A DNA stretch of 64,000 nucleotides from Candidatus Arcticimaribacter forsetii (GCF_910589745.1 NZ_OU342399.1:62001-126000), one strand, 5' to 3'. Positions 1 to 9,018 are shown, counted from the stretch's first letter. A program made the numbers and translations. The notes: generated by a model from the sequence alone, not told the origin.

Positions 1-418
1 CTGCAGTTCGAACTGGGAGGGTAGACTTTTCAATTACAATTTTATCGGAGGTAGATATTTCTCCTATTTGGCGGGCACATTTTTCCACAAAAGTAAGATC
101 AGCTGCAAAACCTTTTCCTTCTCCATAGGTCTTCGTTGGTGTATTAACCGCCATGAATATCATCTGAGATTCCTCGATCGCTTTTTCAACATTGGTAGAA
201 AAAAATAAATTCCTTCCTCTTGCCTCTTTCACTACCTCTTTTAATCCAGGCTCGTAAACAGGAAGTTGATCCAGATCATCGGAATTCCAAGCTTCTATTC
301 GTTGCTGATTTAAATCAACAACGGTTACTTTTATATCGGGGCATTTAAGAGCAATTACAGCCATTGTTGGTCCTCCGACATAACCTGCTCCTATACAACA
401 AATATTAGTGACTTTCAT
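1..418 (-). CDS. ugd: UDP-glucose 6-dehydrogenase, N-terminal part
   Basis: The gene runs off the left edge, so only about the first 139 residues are visible. The protein begins [20 protein letters not shown], a Rossmann dinucleotide-binding loop (GxGYVG) very close to animal-type UDP-glucose dehydrogenases, followed by an acidic strand end (VVDLN) and a VNTPTKT segment typical of the family. The enzyme oxidises UDP-glucose to UDP-glucuronate with NAD+, a cytosolic step supplying capsule or exopolysaccharide precursors. Its start overlaps the 3' end of the upstream wHTH gene by 14 bases, which suggests co-transcription. The substrate is inferred from the close N-terminal match; the catalytic cysteine lies outside the window. 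Confidence 0.88.
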   Translation of the reverse strand, partial: MKVTNICCIGAGYVGGPTMAVIALKCPDIKVTVVDLNQQRIEAWNSDDLDQLPVYEPGLKEVVKEARGRNLFFSTNVEKAIEESQMIFMAVNTPTKTYGEGKGFAADLTFVEKCARQIGEISTSDKIVIEKSTLPVRTA

Positions 419-917
419 ATAGCACAATGTGTTTTTGGTTTGGGTTGGGTTTAGAGGCCAAATAAAAATTTACTTTGCGATCTATTACACCTTCTATTTT
501 TTCTTCTAGAGCTTCAATATATTCTGTGTTGAGTTTATTTCCGATTAAAACAACGTCTATGGTTCCGGAATCTAAACCCTCGGCATAATCTCCGACTAAT
601 AATATCTTTTGAACTGGACCCATTCGCTCTAAAACACGCTCTACGATCTCTTCTAGCCCAAGGTGTTTGTGAACTACCTTTTGAAGCATATCGAACAGCG
701 GGTGCCCTGTATTGGCTTTATAGCCTACTTTATTATGGTCTTTATATTTTTGAAGGTATCCTGCTTCGGATAGATGATTCAGTTCTTTACGAATTGAGTT
801 TGTAGATTCATTAAATTCTGATGCTAAACCATTCAAATACCCACTATTCGCCTGATTGATGAAGAATTTGATCAATAGACGAAGGCGGGTTTTGGATGTA
901 ATCAGTTTATTAAGCAC
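405..917 (-). CDS. wHTH protein with degenerate nucleotidyltransferase-like domain
   Basis: A 170-aa cytosolic protein. Residues about 8-70 look like an ArsR/MarR-type winged helix-turn-helix ([19 protein letters not shown] followed by a [17 protein letters not shown] wing). Residues about 100-160 resemble a minimal nucleotidyltransferase fold: [18 protein letters not shown] stands where active enzymes have GSxxxG...SDIDLLV. The first metal-binding Asp of the DxD pair is replaced by Thr, so catalysis is doubtful. It overlaps the UDP-glucose dehydrogenase start and follows the O-antigen ligase, so a regulatory role in surface polysaccharide synthesis is the natural inference. No partner toxin-like gene is seen. 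Confidence 0.65.
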   Translation of the reverse strand: MLNKLITSKTRLRLLIKFFINQANSGYLNGLASEFNESTNSIRKELNHLSEAGYLQKYKDHNKVGYKANTGHPLFDMLQKVVHKHLGLEEIVERVLERMGPVQKILLVGDYAEGLDSGTIDVVLIGNKLNTEYIEALEEKIEGVIDRKVNFYLASKPNPNQKHIVLYESH

Positions 918-972
918 TATAAATGTTTTAATCTAAGTAACAAATGTACTTGATTTTAAAACATTTTGCAAC

Positions 973-3294
973 TTAATTACTGCAATATTTTTGTAACTCT
1001 TGACGATACATCCTTTTAGGATAGGTATTTAAAAGCTTTCTAAAGGTTGAACATGCATCTACTTGATTGCCTATTCTATAATAAGACAAACCAATATGTC
1101 GCAGTGCCTTTTCTATAATAGTAGGTTTATGTGAGTTTAAAGCCATTTGTAATTGAGCAATCGCTTCATTGTATTTTCCGTTTTCATAAAGTGCATATCC
1201 TGAATTTAATGCATAGGTATATTCTAACGGATCTAGATCAAATGCTTTTTTAAACAAATCGAAAGCCTCATCAAAATTTTTGGCTTGATATAATTCATTT
1301 GCTTGTTTGTATAACTGCTCTGCCTCGACCATTCGTTTTTGGCCGTAGGTCATGATTTTGTAGAGATTGAATATTTTATCGCTTTTTGGGTAAAGCTTAA
1401 AAGCTTCGTAAGCTTTATTCATAGCAAATGAATCCCCAAGCGCGGTAACTTGTGCTAGTGATGTTAAATATATAGACCACAATATTTCGGTATCTCCTCC
1501 TAAAGACCGAACATATTCAAATGTTTTATTTATTTCTGTAATATCCTTTCTGGCTACTAAAGAATTCATGTACAAATTATAATGAGGCATATTATTAGGA
1601 AGGTTTTCGAAAGCTAGCTTCGAATAATGGTATGCACTGTCGAGTTGACGTTCTTGAAAAAAGAATTGAGATTTTAAACTCTCTCCGAAATATATTTGAG
1701 GATTATCCTTTGCTCCCAACAAAGCATATTTATGAGCTTTTTCTTTTTGATTGTTTAAGTAAAAATAACGCGCTTTCATTGCCTTAATTGGCATTGCTGT
1801 TTCGGTTAAGTTTGGAAAATCATCTTCGATTTGTTCTAATTCTGCAAGGGTTAATTTATAGGAACCGTTGTTGAACTCATATAAAAGACGTCCTTGTTGA
1901 GTAAGAGAATTGTAAGATAAGATATGGATTATTATTCCTGGAATTAATAAAAGTAAAGAGAGTCCTAAAATCAATTTTGATAAGAGTGGTTTAATGGGTT
2001 TTAAATCCTTTGCTACAAAACGATTTAAATAAATGGATAATAAAAGACCCATATATAATGCTAATGCAGATTGCATCAGCGGTCTTGCAACTGGGAAGTT
2101 AAGTCCAGCATCAATTCCATAAACAATAAAAGGAAGCACTAATAAAAACAGGGAAAAGTCTGTGTTTCCATCTTCTTTTCGCTGAACATATATTAAACGA
2201 AATAAGAAAAATGTGGAAAGAATGAATAAGCTTAAATAAGCGATACCACCAATAATTCCAACTTCAGCGAATACATGAATGAAATCGTTGTGTGCGTGAT
2301 AAGGAACTGTATATCCTTTAACATGATCCTTCCCGTAGGATATGGAAGCTATTTTCCAATTTCCTAAACCAGCTCCTAAAACTGGATTAGCAACAATATG
2401 TTCGTAAGCATCGGACCAGTATTGAAAACGACCATTGGAAGATTGTTCTGTAAATTCAATATCGCCTAACTGACTTGTAATATCTCCTTTTTTTTGTGAA
2501 TTGGTAAAAGAAATATTAATAATTACTGCAAGTACGTAAGGGGCTAAAGTTAGGGTAACGTTTAATAAACTTTTCTTCAGATCGGAACGATTAGAAAATA
2601 GATTATAAAGACTATAGACTAGGAATACAAGAAACACAATGAAACTACTGAGTATAGCAGCTCGAGCATAAAGTACTGAAATTGCAAATAAGGAAGATAA
2701 AAGAAGGATGCTTAAAATGATTTTAAGAGATCGCTTTCCAATAGTAACAATTGAATATAATACGAAGGGAACCTTGAAGGCAATGGATGCAGCTGTGATG
2801 TTTTTGTTACCCGCGACTCCTTTAAGAGACATTGCATCGAAAGATTTTGAATCTAATTGAGTTAGAAAATCCCCGTAAAAAGAAATTAATTCAAAAGATA
2901 AAAATCCGATGAATATTCTGCTGATCAAAACCACTTTGTTTTCAAGTGTATTGAGCAGGAGAAAACAAAAAAGAACAGCAAAGAAAGTATTCCCAATTCG
3001 AGGAATATTTAGAAGTGTTTCGGTCGGATTAATCGCATAGAAATAAGATAACCCTGACCAAATAAAATAAAATAAATAAATAAAAATGAAGACTGACTTC
3101 GATAATTTACTTAAACCTTGTTGTGCACTTGAATGATTAAAAAAAAGAAAATAAATACAGGATAAGATATTTATTGCGCCTAAATAAATCCATTGTGGGG
3201 CTAAAATATCAATCGCTTTAAAGTTGCTTAAAGAGCCCGTAATGATATATAATACAAGTAGGATATAATTAGGTAAGTGGTTATAGAGCTTCAT
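973..3294 (-). CDS. O-antigen ligase/polymerase-like membrane protein with TPR domain
   Basis: 773 aa. Roughly residues 5-470 form about a dozen membrane segments with the Wzy_C/WaaL signature in a periplasmic loop: GAGLGNWK followed by PYHAHNDFIHVFAEVGIIGG, where the His and Glu positions are typical of O-antigen ligases. Residues about 490-773 are helical repeats including TPR-like units (FDEAFDLFKKAFDLDPLEYTYALNSGYALYENGKYNEAI cut here into recognisable pairs). Such proteins polymerise or ligate lipid-linked glycans at the inner membrane. It precedes the wHTH and UDP-glucose dehydrogenase genes on the same strand, so it belongs to a polysaccharide locus. Whether it is a ligase or polymerase cannot be decided from sequence. 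Confidence 0.8.
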   Translation of the reverse strand: MKLYNHLPNYILLVLYIITGSLSNFKAIDILAPQWIYLGAINILSCIYFLFFNHSSAQQGLSKLSKSVFIFIYLFYFIWSGLSYFYAINPTETLLNIPRIGNTFFAVLFCFLLLNTLENKVVLISRIFIGFLSFELISFYGDFLTQLDSKSFDAMSLKGVAGNKNITAASIAFKVPFVLYSIVTIGKRSLKIILSILLLSSLFAISVLYARAAILSSFIVFLVFLVYSLYNLFSNRSDLKKSLLNVTLTLAPYVLAVIINISFTNSQKKGDITSQLGDIEFTEQSSNGRFQYWSDAYEHIVANPVLGAGLGNWKIASISYGKDHVKGYTVPYHAHNDFIHVFAEVGIIGGIAYLSLFILSTFFLFRLIYVQRKEDGNTDFSLFLLVLPFIVYGIDAGLNFPVARPLMQSALALYMGLLLSIYLNRFVAKDLKPIKPLLSKLILGLSLLLLIPGIIIHILSYNSLTQQGRLLYEFNNGSYKLTLAELEQIEDDFPNLTETAMPIKAMKARYFYLNNQKEKAHKYALLGAKDNPQIYFGESLKSQFFFQERQLDSAYHYSKLAFENLPNNMPHYNLYMNSLVARKDITEINKTFEYVRSLGGDTEILWSIYLTSLAQVTALGDSFAMNKAYEAFKLYPKSDKIFNLYKIMTYGQKRMVEAEQLYKQANELYQAKNFDEAFDLFKKAFDLDPLEYTYALNSGYALYENGKYNEAIAQLQMALNSHKPTIIEKALRHIGLSYYRIGNQVDACSTFRKLLNTYPKRMYRQELQKYCSN

Positions 3295-3310
3295 AAGTAA
3301 AATTTAAAAT

Positions 3311-3318
3311 CAAATATA
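3311..3318 (-). promoter_or_regulatory. Bacteroidota -7 element upstream of the O-antigen ligase gene
   Basis: Read on the minus strand this is TATATTTG, an exact TAnnTTTG match, ending 16 bases before the start codon at 3294. The expected -33 TTTG would fall inside the adjacent terminator hairpin and is not evident, so the promoter may be weak. Confidence 0.4.
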
Positions 3319-3320
3319 TA

Positions 3321-3350
3321 AAAAAACCCTCGCATAGCGAGGGTTTTTAA
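3321..3350 (-). terminator. Rho-independent terminator after the large lipoprotein gene
   Basis: An inverted repeat AACCCTCG/CGAGGGTT around a short ATAG loop, flanked by A and T runs, lies 25 bases beyond the stop of the 749-aa lipoprotein gene. It separates that gene from the O-antigen ligase downstream. Confidence 0.85.
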
Positions 3351-3374
3351 ATATATAGAGATTAAATTCTATAA

Positions 3375-5624
3375 TTAAGAACAAGGTGTAGCTTGGAATA
3401 GTTGTAACTCAGCAAGAGTGTCAACTGTACCTACACCACCATGAGTATCAGTAGTATCATCAGTACAATCATCATCAAAACTTTGTGGATTTGAATAATC
3501 CAAATCAAGAGTTACAGTAGCATTCGTTGTAAGAACAGCTGTAGCATAAGCTAACCAAGAAGCTAAACTTGGTGAGTATATACATGCCTCTGCATAAGGA
3601 GTAGCAGGGTTAATACCATCTCCAGCAAATGCTGCGGTTGAGTTAGTATAAGTAGCTGTAAGTGAATTACCTTTAACTGTAAAGCTTGCTCCTGCATTTG
3701 CAGTTAAAAGATTTGTAGCTCCAGTTGGCGCAATTACTGTTGTAAGATTAGTATTGTCTTGGATATCAACAATTGCAACTTTTTCCATAGACGATAAATC
3801 GATAGAAGTTAGAAGAGCATCGTGAATATGAATTTTTATAGGTGTATCAGTATTCCCTGGTTTATCTAAGAAGGTAGCAGTATTATTAAATTCAGCTAAC
3901 GTTGTAGAATCAGAAGTAAAAGATACTAAGGTCCCTGAAAGAGTTACTGTTGAAACGGCTGTATCAGCTGCAATTGTATTTGTTGAAGTATTAGCAAGAG
4001 CAATTGATTTAAGAGCAGTTTGAGTACCGAAAGTGTTCAAAGTAGTTCCATCAACACTAACTGTAACAAGATTGTTACCAGCAGAAGCATAATCTACGTC
4101 AGCACCTGCAGCAGCTGTGATACTTAAGTCAGTAACAGCATCTGTACCAGCAACATCTGCATCTTGTGCTGTTAGAACAAGTTTTGTAACAGTAGAGCCA
4201 ACATCACCGATTGCATCAAAAGATTTAATTGTTACATCAGTAGCAGTAGTTGACATAGGAACTTCTAAGTTAACGTTTGGTAAATTAATAACTCCGATGT
4301 TCCATGTAAAAGTATGAGCTGCTTCAGCAAAATTTGTTAAGATAGCAGCAGGAGTTGTGTCAAGATCAATAGTAGCGGTAGAAGTTACTAAAGAAGTAAG
4401 AGCTACAGCATCAGTTGCAGAAATGTCAATTGCACCATGAGCAGTTAATGCAGGAAGGTGTACTTCACCTGCAACTGTAGATGTTATAGTTCCATCAGCA
4501 TCAGTTAAAGCATCCAAATGGAATACAGATGTAGTTGCACCTGTAAGAGCAACAACTCCAGTTCCAGTAACTTCTTCAAGTGAGTTAATATCGATAGTCC
4601 CACCATTTGTAGCGTTGATGGTAAGAGAACCAGTAGTTGTCATTCCAGAAACAATAGAAGTTGCTTTAGCAGCAGTTAATTTATGAAAACCAGCTGTACC
4701 TAAATCAACAGTTGTTGCACCTTCAAATGTAAGATTCCCAGGAGATTGACCAGCTTCACCAAATGTTCCAGTAATTGCGACACCTGACAAGTTTATAGAA
4801 GTAGCTGTTGCAGCATCTGCAGCAGCAATAACTAAGTCACCTCCAATAGAAGCAAGTTGAGAGTAATCGAATGCAACAGGAGCTCCACCATGCGAAGCAG
4901 TAACGTCTCCTGATACTGTTCTTAGGGCAGCGTCATCCATATCAGCTCCAGAAACTACATAATCATCATCAATAAATGAAAGATTAGTAAAGGTTATTGG
5001 AGTAGCTGAAGTTACTGTAACACCTTCATCAGTTGAACCTGATCCTAAAACAGTTGCTAATTTTGCTGCAATTGCATTTACTTCAGCAAGTTGAGCTTCG
5101 GTAATAGCAGGAGTAAATGTTGTAGTGTTTATTGTAACAGATCCGTTAACAATTACGTTAGGATCATCTTCGCCATGAGCAATTAAAGTAGAAACGTACT
5201 CTAGAGTAGCAGAGTTGTTGATGGTAACATTTTGGTTGATTACAGCATCAGCTTCAAGTAATGTATTTACATCTTCTTGAAGAGCAACAATAGCCGCATC
5301 TACAGCAGCTAAATCAGCAGCATCAGCTACATCAGCTAAAGCAGCAGTAATCGCGTCGATTGCAGTTTGAGCAGCAGCTAAATCAGTAGTTAAACCAGTT
5401 AGGTCAGCTGTTGAATCAGTTGTTGGTATAGCAGCAATTGCTGAAGAAAGTCCTGATACAGTTGTGCTTAATGAGCTTAACTGTGTCTGAACCTGAGTCA
5501 ATCCTTCTACTTCAGTAGATAGATCGTTAACAAGACCAGTAAGCTCAGCAAACTGATCATCATAATCTTGACAGCTAACTATCGTTAGAGCAACCGCCAA
5601 AAGACTTAATAAACCTTTTTTCAT
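3375..5624 (-). CDS. Large surface lipoprotein: coiled coil plus repetitive beta-solenoid-like region
   Basis: 749 aa. A type II signal peptide ends in the lipobox TIVSC with Cys19. Residues about 20-135 are rich in heptad-like Leu/Val spacing (LTGLVNDLSTEVEGLTQVQTQ) and low-complexity Ala/Asp/Thr, predicted coiled coil. Residues about 140-680 are short Thr/Ala/Ile-rich strands recurring about every 20-25 residues (for example GSLTINATNGGTIDINSLEEV, GTITSTVAGEVHLPALTAHG), resembling an LRR-like or right-handed beta-solenoid. A Cys-containing C-terminal segment (res about 685-749) ends the protein. It sits alone between a promoter and a terminator. Function unknown; an abundant cell-surface or adhesion protein is a guess. 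Confidence 0.75.
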   Translation of the reverse strand: MKKGLLSLLAVALTIVSCQDYDDQFAELTGLVNDLSTEVEGLTQVQTQLSSLSTTVSGLSSAIAAIPTTDSTADLTGLTTDLAAAQTAIDAITAALADVADAADLAAVDAAIVALQEDVNTLLEADAVINQNVTINNSATLEYVSTLIAHGEDDPNVIVNGSVTINTTTFTPAITEAQLAEVNAIAAKLATVLGSGSTDEGVTVTSATPITFTNLSFIDDDYVVSGADMDDAALRTVSGDVTASHGGAPVAFDYSQLASIGGDLVIAAADAATATSINLSGVAITGTFGEAGQSPGNLTFEGATTVDLGTAGFHKLTAAKATSIVSGMTTTGSLTINATNGGTIDINSLEEVTGTGVVALTGATTSVFHLDALTDADGTITSTVAGEVHLPALTAHGAIDISATDAVALTSLVTSTATIDLDTTPAAILTNFAEAAHTFTWNIGVINLPNVNLEVPMSTTATDVTIKSFDAIGDVGSTVTKLVLTAQDADVAGTDAVTDLSITAAAGADVDYASAGNNLVTVSVDGTTLNTFGTQTALKSIALANTSTNTIAADTAVSTVTLSGTLVSFTSDSTTLAEFNNTATFLDKPGNTDTPIKIHIHDALLTSIDLSSMEKVAIVDIQDNTNLTTVIAPTGATNLLTANAGASFTVKGNSLTATYTNSTAAFAGDGINPATPYAEACIYSPSLASWLAYATAVLTTNATVTLDLDYSNPQSFDDDCTDDTTDTHGGVGTVDTLAELQLFQATPCS

Positions 5625-5683
5625 TTTGATAAAATTTAAATTAAAATTAATAATGCTTTTATTTTTAGATTAACATTTGTTTG

Positions 5684-5713
5684 CAAATATAAATATATAA
5701 TTGAACTTTCAAA
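5684..5713 (-). promoter_or_regulatory. Promoter of the large lipoprotein gene
   Basis: On the minus strand TTTG (5710-5713) is followed after 18 bases by TATATTTG (5684-5691). Both elements and spacing fit the Bacteroidota sigma-A consensus, giving a leader of about 50-55 bases before the ATG at 5624. This is one of the best promoter matches in the window. Confidence 0.65.
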
Positions 5714-5800
5714 TAGTTTTTGTAAAAAAATAAAATAATTTATTGCAGTAAAAAACCTACTAATAAAAGGTTTGGAAGAATTTCTTTCGAATTAAGTAAA

Positions 5801-5832
5801 AAAAAAACCTCTGAATCAAAACAGAGGTTTTA
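5801..5832 (-). terminator. Terminator after the PBP4-type peptidase gene
   Basis: The 328-base stretch 5625-5952 contains no gene. It holds the promoter of the lipoprotein gene and this inverted repeat, AAACCTCTG (5805-5813) against CAGAGGTTT (5822-5830), with a T run on the minus strand. It lies about 120 bases after the peptidase stop codon. Confidence 0.7.
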
Positions 5833-5894
5833 AAGATTTTTAAGACTTTTTTACAAGGCTCTTAACGATTTGGATACAAATATAAGAGAAAATG

Positions 5895-5942
5895 CTCAGC
5901 AGTTAACCTAAAGCTGAGGAGACTTATTAACACTCAGTGTTA
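5895..5942. repeat. Two small dyads between peptidase gene and its terminator
   Basis: CTCAGC (5895-5900) pairs with GCTGAG (5913-5918), and TAACACT-C-AGTGTTA (5928-5942) is a near-perfect palindrome. They lie in the 3' untranslated region of the peptidase transcript. They may be mRNA-stabilising hairpins; no other role can be supported. Confidence 0.3.
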
Positions 5943-5952
5943 TTAACCTTAA

Positions 5953-7230
5953 CTATCGAAGTTTATCATATAATCCCTTTAGTTTGTTGGTAATGGTATT
6001 TTGAATAGCTTGTTTACCAGACCTGTAATTGTTTACTGAAATTACAAAAGCATAGGGTCGATTAGACTTTGAATAAATAAATCCAGCCAAAATGTGATTG
6101 TTTCTTAAACTTCCAGATTTAGCATAAACTTTAAAAGCTTGTTTTTCTTTTTCAACATATTTTTTTAAAGTTCCATCTTTATTAAGTTGAGCAAAATATT
6201 TTTTTATCCCAGCATCACCTAGTCTTGAATATATTTTATTTAAAACTTCTACCAGGACTTTTGGAGTTATAAGATTATAACGAGACAATCCAGAACCATC
6301 AACTTGAGAAATTCCTGTAGCTAGGTCTCTATTCTTATTCTTAATGTGTTCTATTCCAGTTTCTGTATTAAAGTCCCATTGTAATGTCCCGGAGATCATT
6401 AACAACAAAGACTCCGATACTTGATTATTACTTTCGTGTAAAAGAGACTTGTAGACCTCGTCAGAAATATCAAATAACGATTTGTAGTCTTGATTATTTA
6501 TATCTGATTTTATACCTGTATATATAGGTCTTTTAATTTCGTTTTCTAAGAACCTTAAAGTTGTTGCTGTTGAAGGATCAAAAGGGACATAAAGTGTATC
6601 CGCTTTTTCAGCACTGATTTTGTATTTGAAATCATTCACTTTTACATCATAAGCAGAATTTATTTTAGAATAGAAAATGGAATCTTTAAAAAAAGAAGGG
6701 TTGACCTTTAAAACATCGGTATTGGGGTCAGAAATAATTTCAATAAGATTTCCGTGAATTGGGAAACTAGACTTCTTTGCCGAAAAGCTAAACCGTTCAT
6801 CATCCCAAGCCCATCCTTTTCCTTGCGTTGGAGAGGTAATAGGTCTTGGTATAAAAAAAAGAGAATCTTTCTGTTTCTTCAAAAAATTAAGTGCCGTAGC
6901 CGATTTATATTTTGGATGTCCAATTAATGGGTGTCCACTAGACCAAAAATAAATTCTATTATTTTCTTTTAGGTAATGTAAAAGCGGAAATTCATCCCCA
7001 AACGTTTGGTAAGCACCTAAAAAAGTAACCAGTTTAATTGTTGAAGCTGGTAAAATATTTTTATCTGAACGGTAGGTAAGTTTAAACTTTTGTTTTTTTA
7101 AATCAAAAACACTTACAGAAACTTGTGCTCCTTGCAATGCTTTATTTTCATCAATCCAACGCTCAGCTTTTCTTTGAGCACTAACGGTTATAGAAAATAA
7201 CAAACTACATAAAAGGACATAACTTTTCAT
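5953..7230 (-). CDS. dacB: D-alanyl-D-alanine carboxypeptidase/endopeptidase, PBP4 type (peptidase S13)
   Basis: About 425 aa from the chosen ATG at 7230, which gives a clean signal peptide (MKSYVLLCSLLFSITVSAQ); an upstream in-frame ATG at 7254 would add eight charged residues before it. The serine penicillin-binding signature is present: STIK (SxxK, about residues 63-66), SRYN (SxN) in the context DGSGLSRYNL, and AKSGSLRNN (KTG-like). The enzyme trims or cleaves peptidoglycan cross-links in the periplasm. The length is slightly short for the family but all three motifs are in order. It is monocistronic, with its own terminator. Confidence 0.88.
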   Translation of the reverse strand: MKSYVLLCSLLFSITVSAQRKAERWIDENKALQGAQVSVSVFDLKKQKFKLTYRSDKNILPASTIKLVTFLGAYQTFGDEFPLLHYLKENNRIYFWSSGHPLIGHPKYKSATALNFLKKQKDSLFFIPRPITSPTQGKGWAWDDERFSFSAKKSSFPIHGNLIEIISDPNTDVLKVNPSFFKDSIFYSKINSAYDVKVNDFKYKISAEKADTLYVPFDPSTATTLRFLENEIKRPIYTGIKSDINNQDYKSLFDISDEVYKSLLHESNNQVSESLLLMISGTLQWDFNTETGIEHIKNKNRDLATGISQVDGSGLSRYNLITPKVLVEVLNKIYSRLGDAGIKKYFAQLNKDGTLKKYVEKEKQAFKVYAKSGSLRNNHILAGFIYSKSNRPYAFVISVNNYRSGKQAIQNTITNKLKGLYDKLR

Positions 7231-7340
7231 TAAACGAATATAACATTTCCTCACCTAATGTTTAAACTTAAAAGATTGACTAAACCGAGATCGATATGCT
7301 GATGAATTTATGAAAGGAGTAAGTTTAATTGAAATGTAGC

Positions 7341-7757
7341 TTATTTAAATCGTTTCCATTTTTGGGTTCTCCCTAAGAAAGAGAAACCAATAAAACCACG
7401 AACATTCAGTTCAGAGGGTCCGTTTAAAGATAATGTACAACTATACTCCTTACCATTAGCGGGGTCTAAAATAGTTCCACCAGTCCACTCCTCTCCGTCT
7501 TTAGTTAAGCCTTTTAGTATAACTAAACCTTCAATAGGCGTATTAAGTTCAGAGCCTTGGCAATTCACACACAACTTACCTTTATCTTCTGGAAGTAAAA
7601 GGGTTTCAATCCTGCCATAAAGCTTTTCATTTTCAACATATAAGCTAATGATCGACTTCTCAAGACCTGTTTCATCGTCCACAGAAACCCATTTTCCTTC
7701 GAAACTAGGAGTTTGAATAAATAAAGAAATTAGAACATAATAAAAAGAAAGAATCAT
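7341..7757 (-). CDS. DUF2147 secreted protein
   Basis: 138 aa with an N-terminal hydrophobic segment that can act as a signal peptide. The body matches the DUF2147 pattern: GKWVSVDDETG near the start, the central CVNCQG, then GGTILDPANGKEYSCTLSL and a terminal RGFIGFSFLGRTQKWKR. Members are small secreted beta-barrel-like proteins of unknown biochemical function, common in Bacteroidota and Proteobacteria. It lies 110 bases upstream of the PBP4 gene on the same strand. No terminator is apparent between them, so read-through is possible. Confidence 0.75.
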   Translation of the reverse strand: MILSFYYVLISLFIQTPSFEGKWVSVDDETGLEKSIISLYVENEKLYGRIETLLLPEDKGKLCVNCQGSELNTPIEGLVILKGLTKDGEEWTGGTILDPANGKEYSCTLSLNGPSELNVRGFIGFSFLGRTQKWKRFK

Positions 7758-7823
7758 ACTTCAGGATTAAAATTAAAATAAAGGTTGTTTTTTGTAAATT
7801 GAAAATTCAAATTTAAAAAGATT

Positions 7824-7985
7824 ATGTTTCTAAAAATAATAAAAACAATCCCATTAATCTTAGGGTTAATCTGTTTTTCGGTAACGGGATATGTATATTC
7901 CATGCTGAGTTATATAGACTATCCCTATGTGGCTCTTGGAATATTATTAATAGGAGTTTCTGTTTATTTACTTAATAAAAAATAA
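7824..7985 (+). CDS. 53-aa two-helix membrane protein
   Basis: A short open frame beginning ATG at 7824 and ending TAA at 7983-7985. It encodes two hydrophobic helices (about residues 8-28 and 35-51) separated by a short polar turn (MLSYIDYPY) and a Lys-rich end, the look of a small inner-membrane protein. The stop lies 10 bases before the next start codon, so the two small membrane genes are probably one operon. The family is not recognised; the call rests on codon continuity, membrane pattern and context. Confidence 0.6.
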   Translation: MFLKIIKTIPLILGLICFSVTGYVYSMLSYIDYPYVALGILLIGVSVYLLNKK

Positions 7986-7995
7986 TCTCATAACA

Positions 7996-8220
7996 ATGTA
8001 CTTTAATTCTAGTGAAGAATGGTTAGTGATTTTAGCAGCTTCTGTAATAATTATCGGACTGTTAGTGAAAACCTATAGAGACTATCGAAACATGACCTTT
8101 GAGATGAACAAAAAGATTGCTCGTCAAGAAAAAGACGAAGCATATCTTAGAAAATTAAAAGAAGTGGTTGACAAAAAAAACGAAGAGCTTCAAAGAATCA
8201 TTAAAAGCAAAAAAAAATAA
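7996..8220 (+). CDS. 74-aa membrane-anchored coiled-coil protein
   Basis: One N-terminal membrane helix (about residues 9-24, LVILAASVIIIGLLV) followed by a long charged helix rich in Lys and Glu (EMNKKIARQEKDEAYLRKLKEVV), predicted coiled coil facing the cytosol. It is 10 bases behind the 53-aa membrane gene. The arrangement of a two-helix partner and a single-helix coiled-coil protein suggests a small membrane complex, but no function is recognised. Confidence 0.65.
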   Translation: MYFNSSEEWLVILAASVIIIGLLVKTYRDYRNMTFEMNKKIARQEKDEAYLRKLKEVVDKKNEELQRIIKSKKK

Positions 8221-8241
8221 ACATCAGCTTCAATAAATAAA

Positions 8242-8273
8242 TTGAATTGAAACTTTTAAATGGTTTATATTTG
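8242..8273 (+). promoter_or_regulatory. Promoter of the pirin gene
   Basis: TTG at 8242-8244 (or 8247-8249) and TATATTTG at 8266-8273, 21 or 16 bases apart, match the Bacteroidota -33/-7 pattern. The start codon at 8296 follows 22 bases later, giving a short leader. Confidence 0.6.
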
Positions 8274-8295
8274 TACCTACAAATGTTAAGTTTTT

Positions 8296-9009
8296 ATGAA
8301 AACAGTATATCACGCTGCAAACACTAGAGGGAATCAAAACCATGGCTGGTTAAATGCAAACCACTCCTTTAGTTTTGCCAACTACTACGATCCATCTCGA
8401 ATGAATTTTGGTGCACTTCGCGTACTTAACGACGATGACATAGCCGCTGGAATGGGTTTCGGAACGCACCCACATAATAATATGGAAATAATCACACTGC
8501 CCCTAAAAGGTGATTTAGAACATAAAGATAGTATGGGCTATTCCGAGGTTATTAAAGAAGGTGACATACAAGTATTGAGTGCTGGAAGCGGAATTGAACA
8601 CAGTGAATACAATAAAAACAGGGATAAACCAATTAACCTATTACAACTCTGGATTTTTCCAAATAAACAAAATGTAACTCCAAGGTATGAGCAATTATCA
8701 ATTAGAGAATTAAAGAATGATAATGAATTTTATCAAATACTATCTCCTAATTCAGATGATGCTGGTGTATGGATCCATCAAAATGCATGGATGCATCTTG
8801 GTGAGTTTAACGATAATAAAGAAAAAACATACACCTTAAAAGATTCAAATAACGGAGTCTATGTTTTTGTAATTGAAGGAGAAACAGTAATCAATGACAA
8901 GACACTAACAAAAAGAGATGCTCTTGGAGTTTGGGACACTCAAACCCTCACCCTTAAACCAGGAATGAACTCAAAAATATTTCTAATAGAAGTTCCTATG
9001 ACCTTTTAA
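8296..9009 (+). CDS. Pirin family protein (YhhW-like bicupin)
   Basis: 237 aa, a typical length for YhhW-type pirins. The N-terminal cupin carries the metal site: FGTHPHNNMEIITLPLKG supplies two His, and AGSGIEHSEYN supplies a third His and the Glu ligand. The C-terminal half is the second, metal-free cupin. Relatives bind Fe or other metals; some have quercetin 2,3-dioxygenase activity, but the physiological substrate is usually unknown. It has its own promoter and is followed nine bases later by a 44-aa gene. It may respond to oxidative conditions; this is inference. Confidence 0.88.
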   Translation: MKTVYHAANTRGNQNHGWLNANHSFSFANYYDPSRMNFGALRVLNDDDIAAGMGFGTHPHNNMEIITLPLKGDLEHKDSMGYSEVIKEGDIQVLSAGSGIEHSEYNKNRDKPINLLQLWIFPNKQNVTPRYEQLSIRELKNDNEFYQILSPNSDDAGVWIHQNAWMHLGEFNDNKEKTYTLKDSNNGVYVFVIEGETVINDKTLTKRDALGVWDTQTLTLKPGMNSKIFLIEVPMTF

Positions 9010-9018
9010 AATTAAGAT

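Noticed and set aside
4117..4317. A 66-codon plus-strand frame.
   Set aside because: It mirrors the Thr/Ala repeats of the lipoprotein gene on the other strand.
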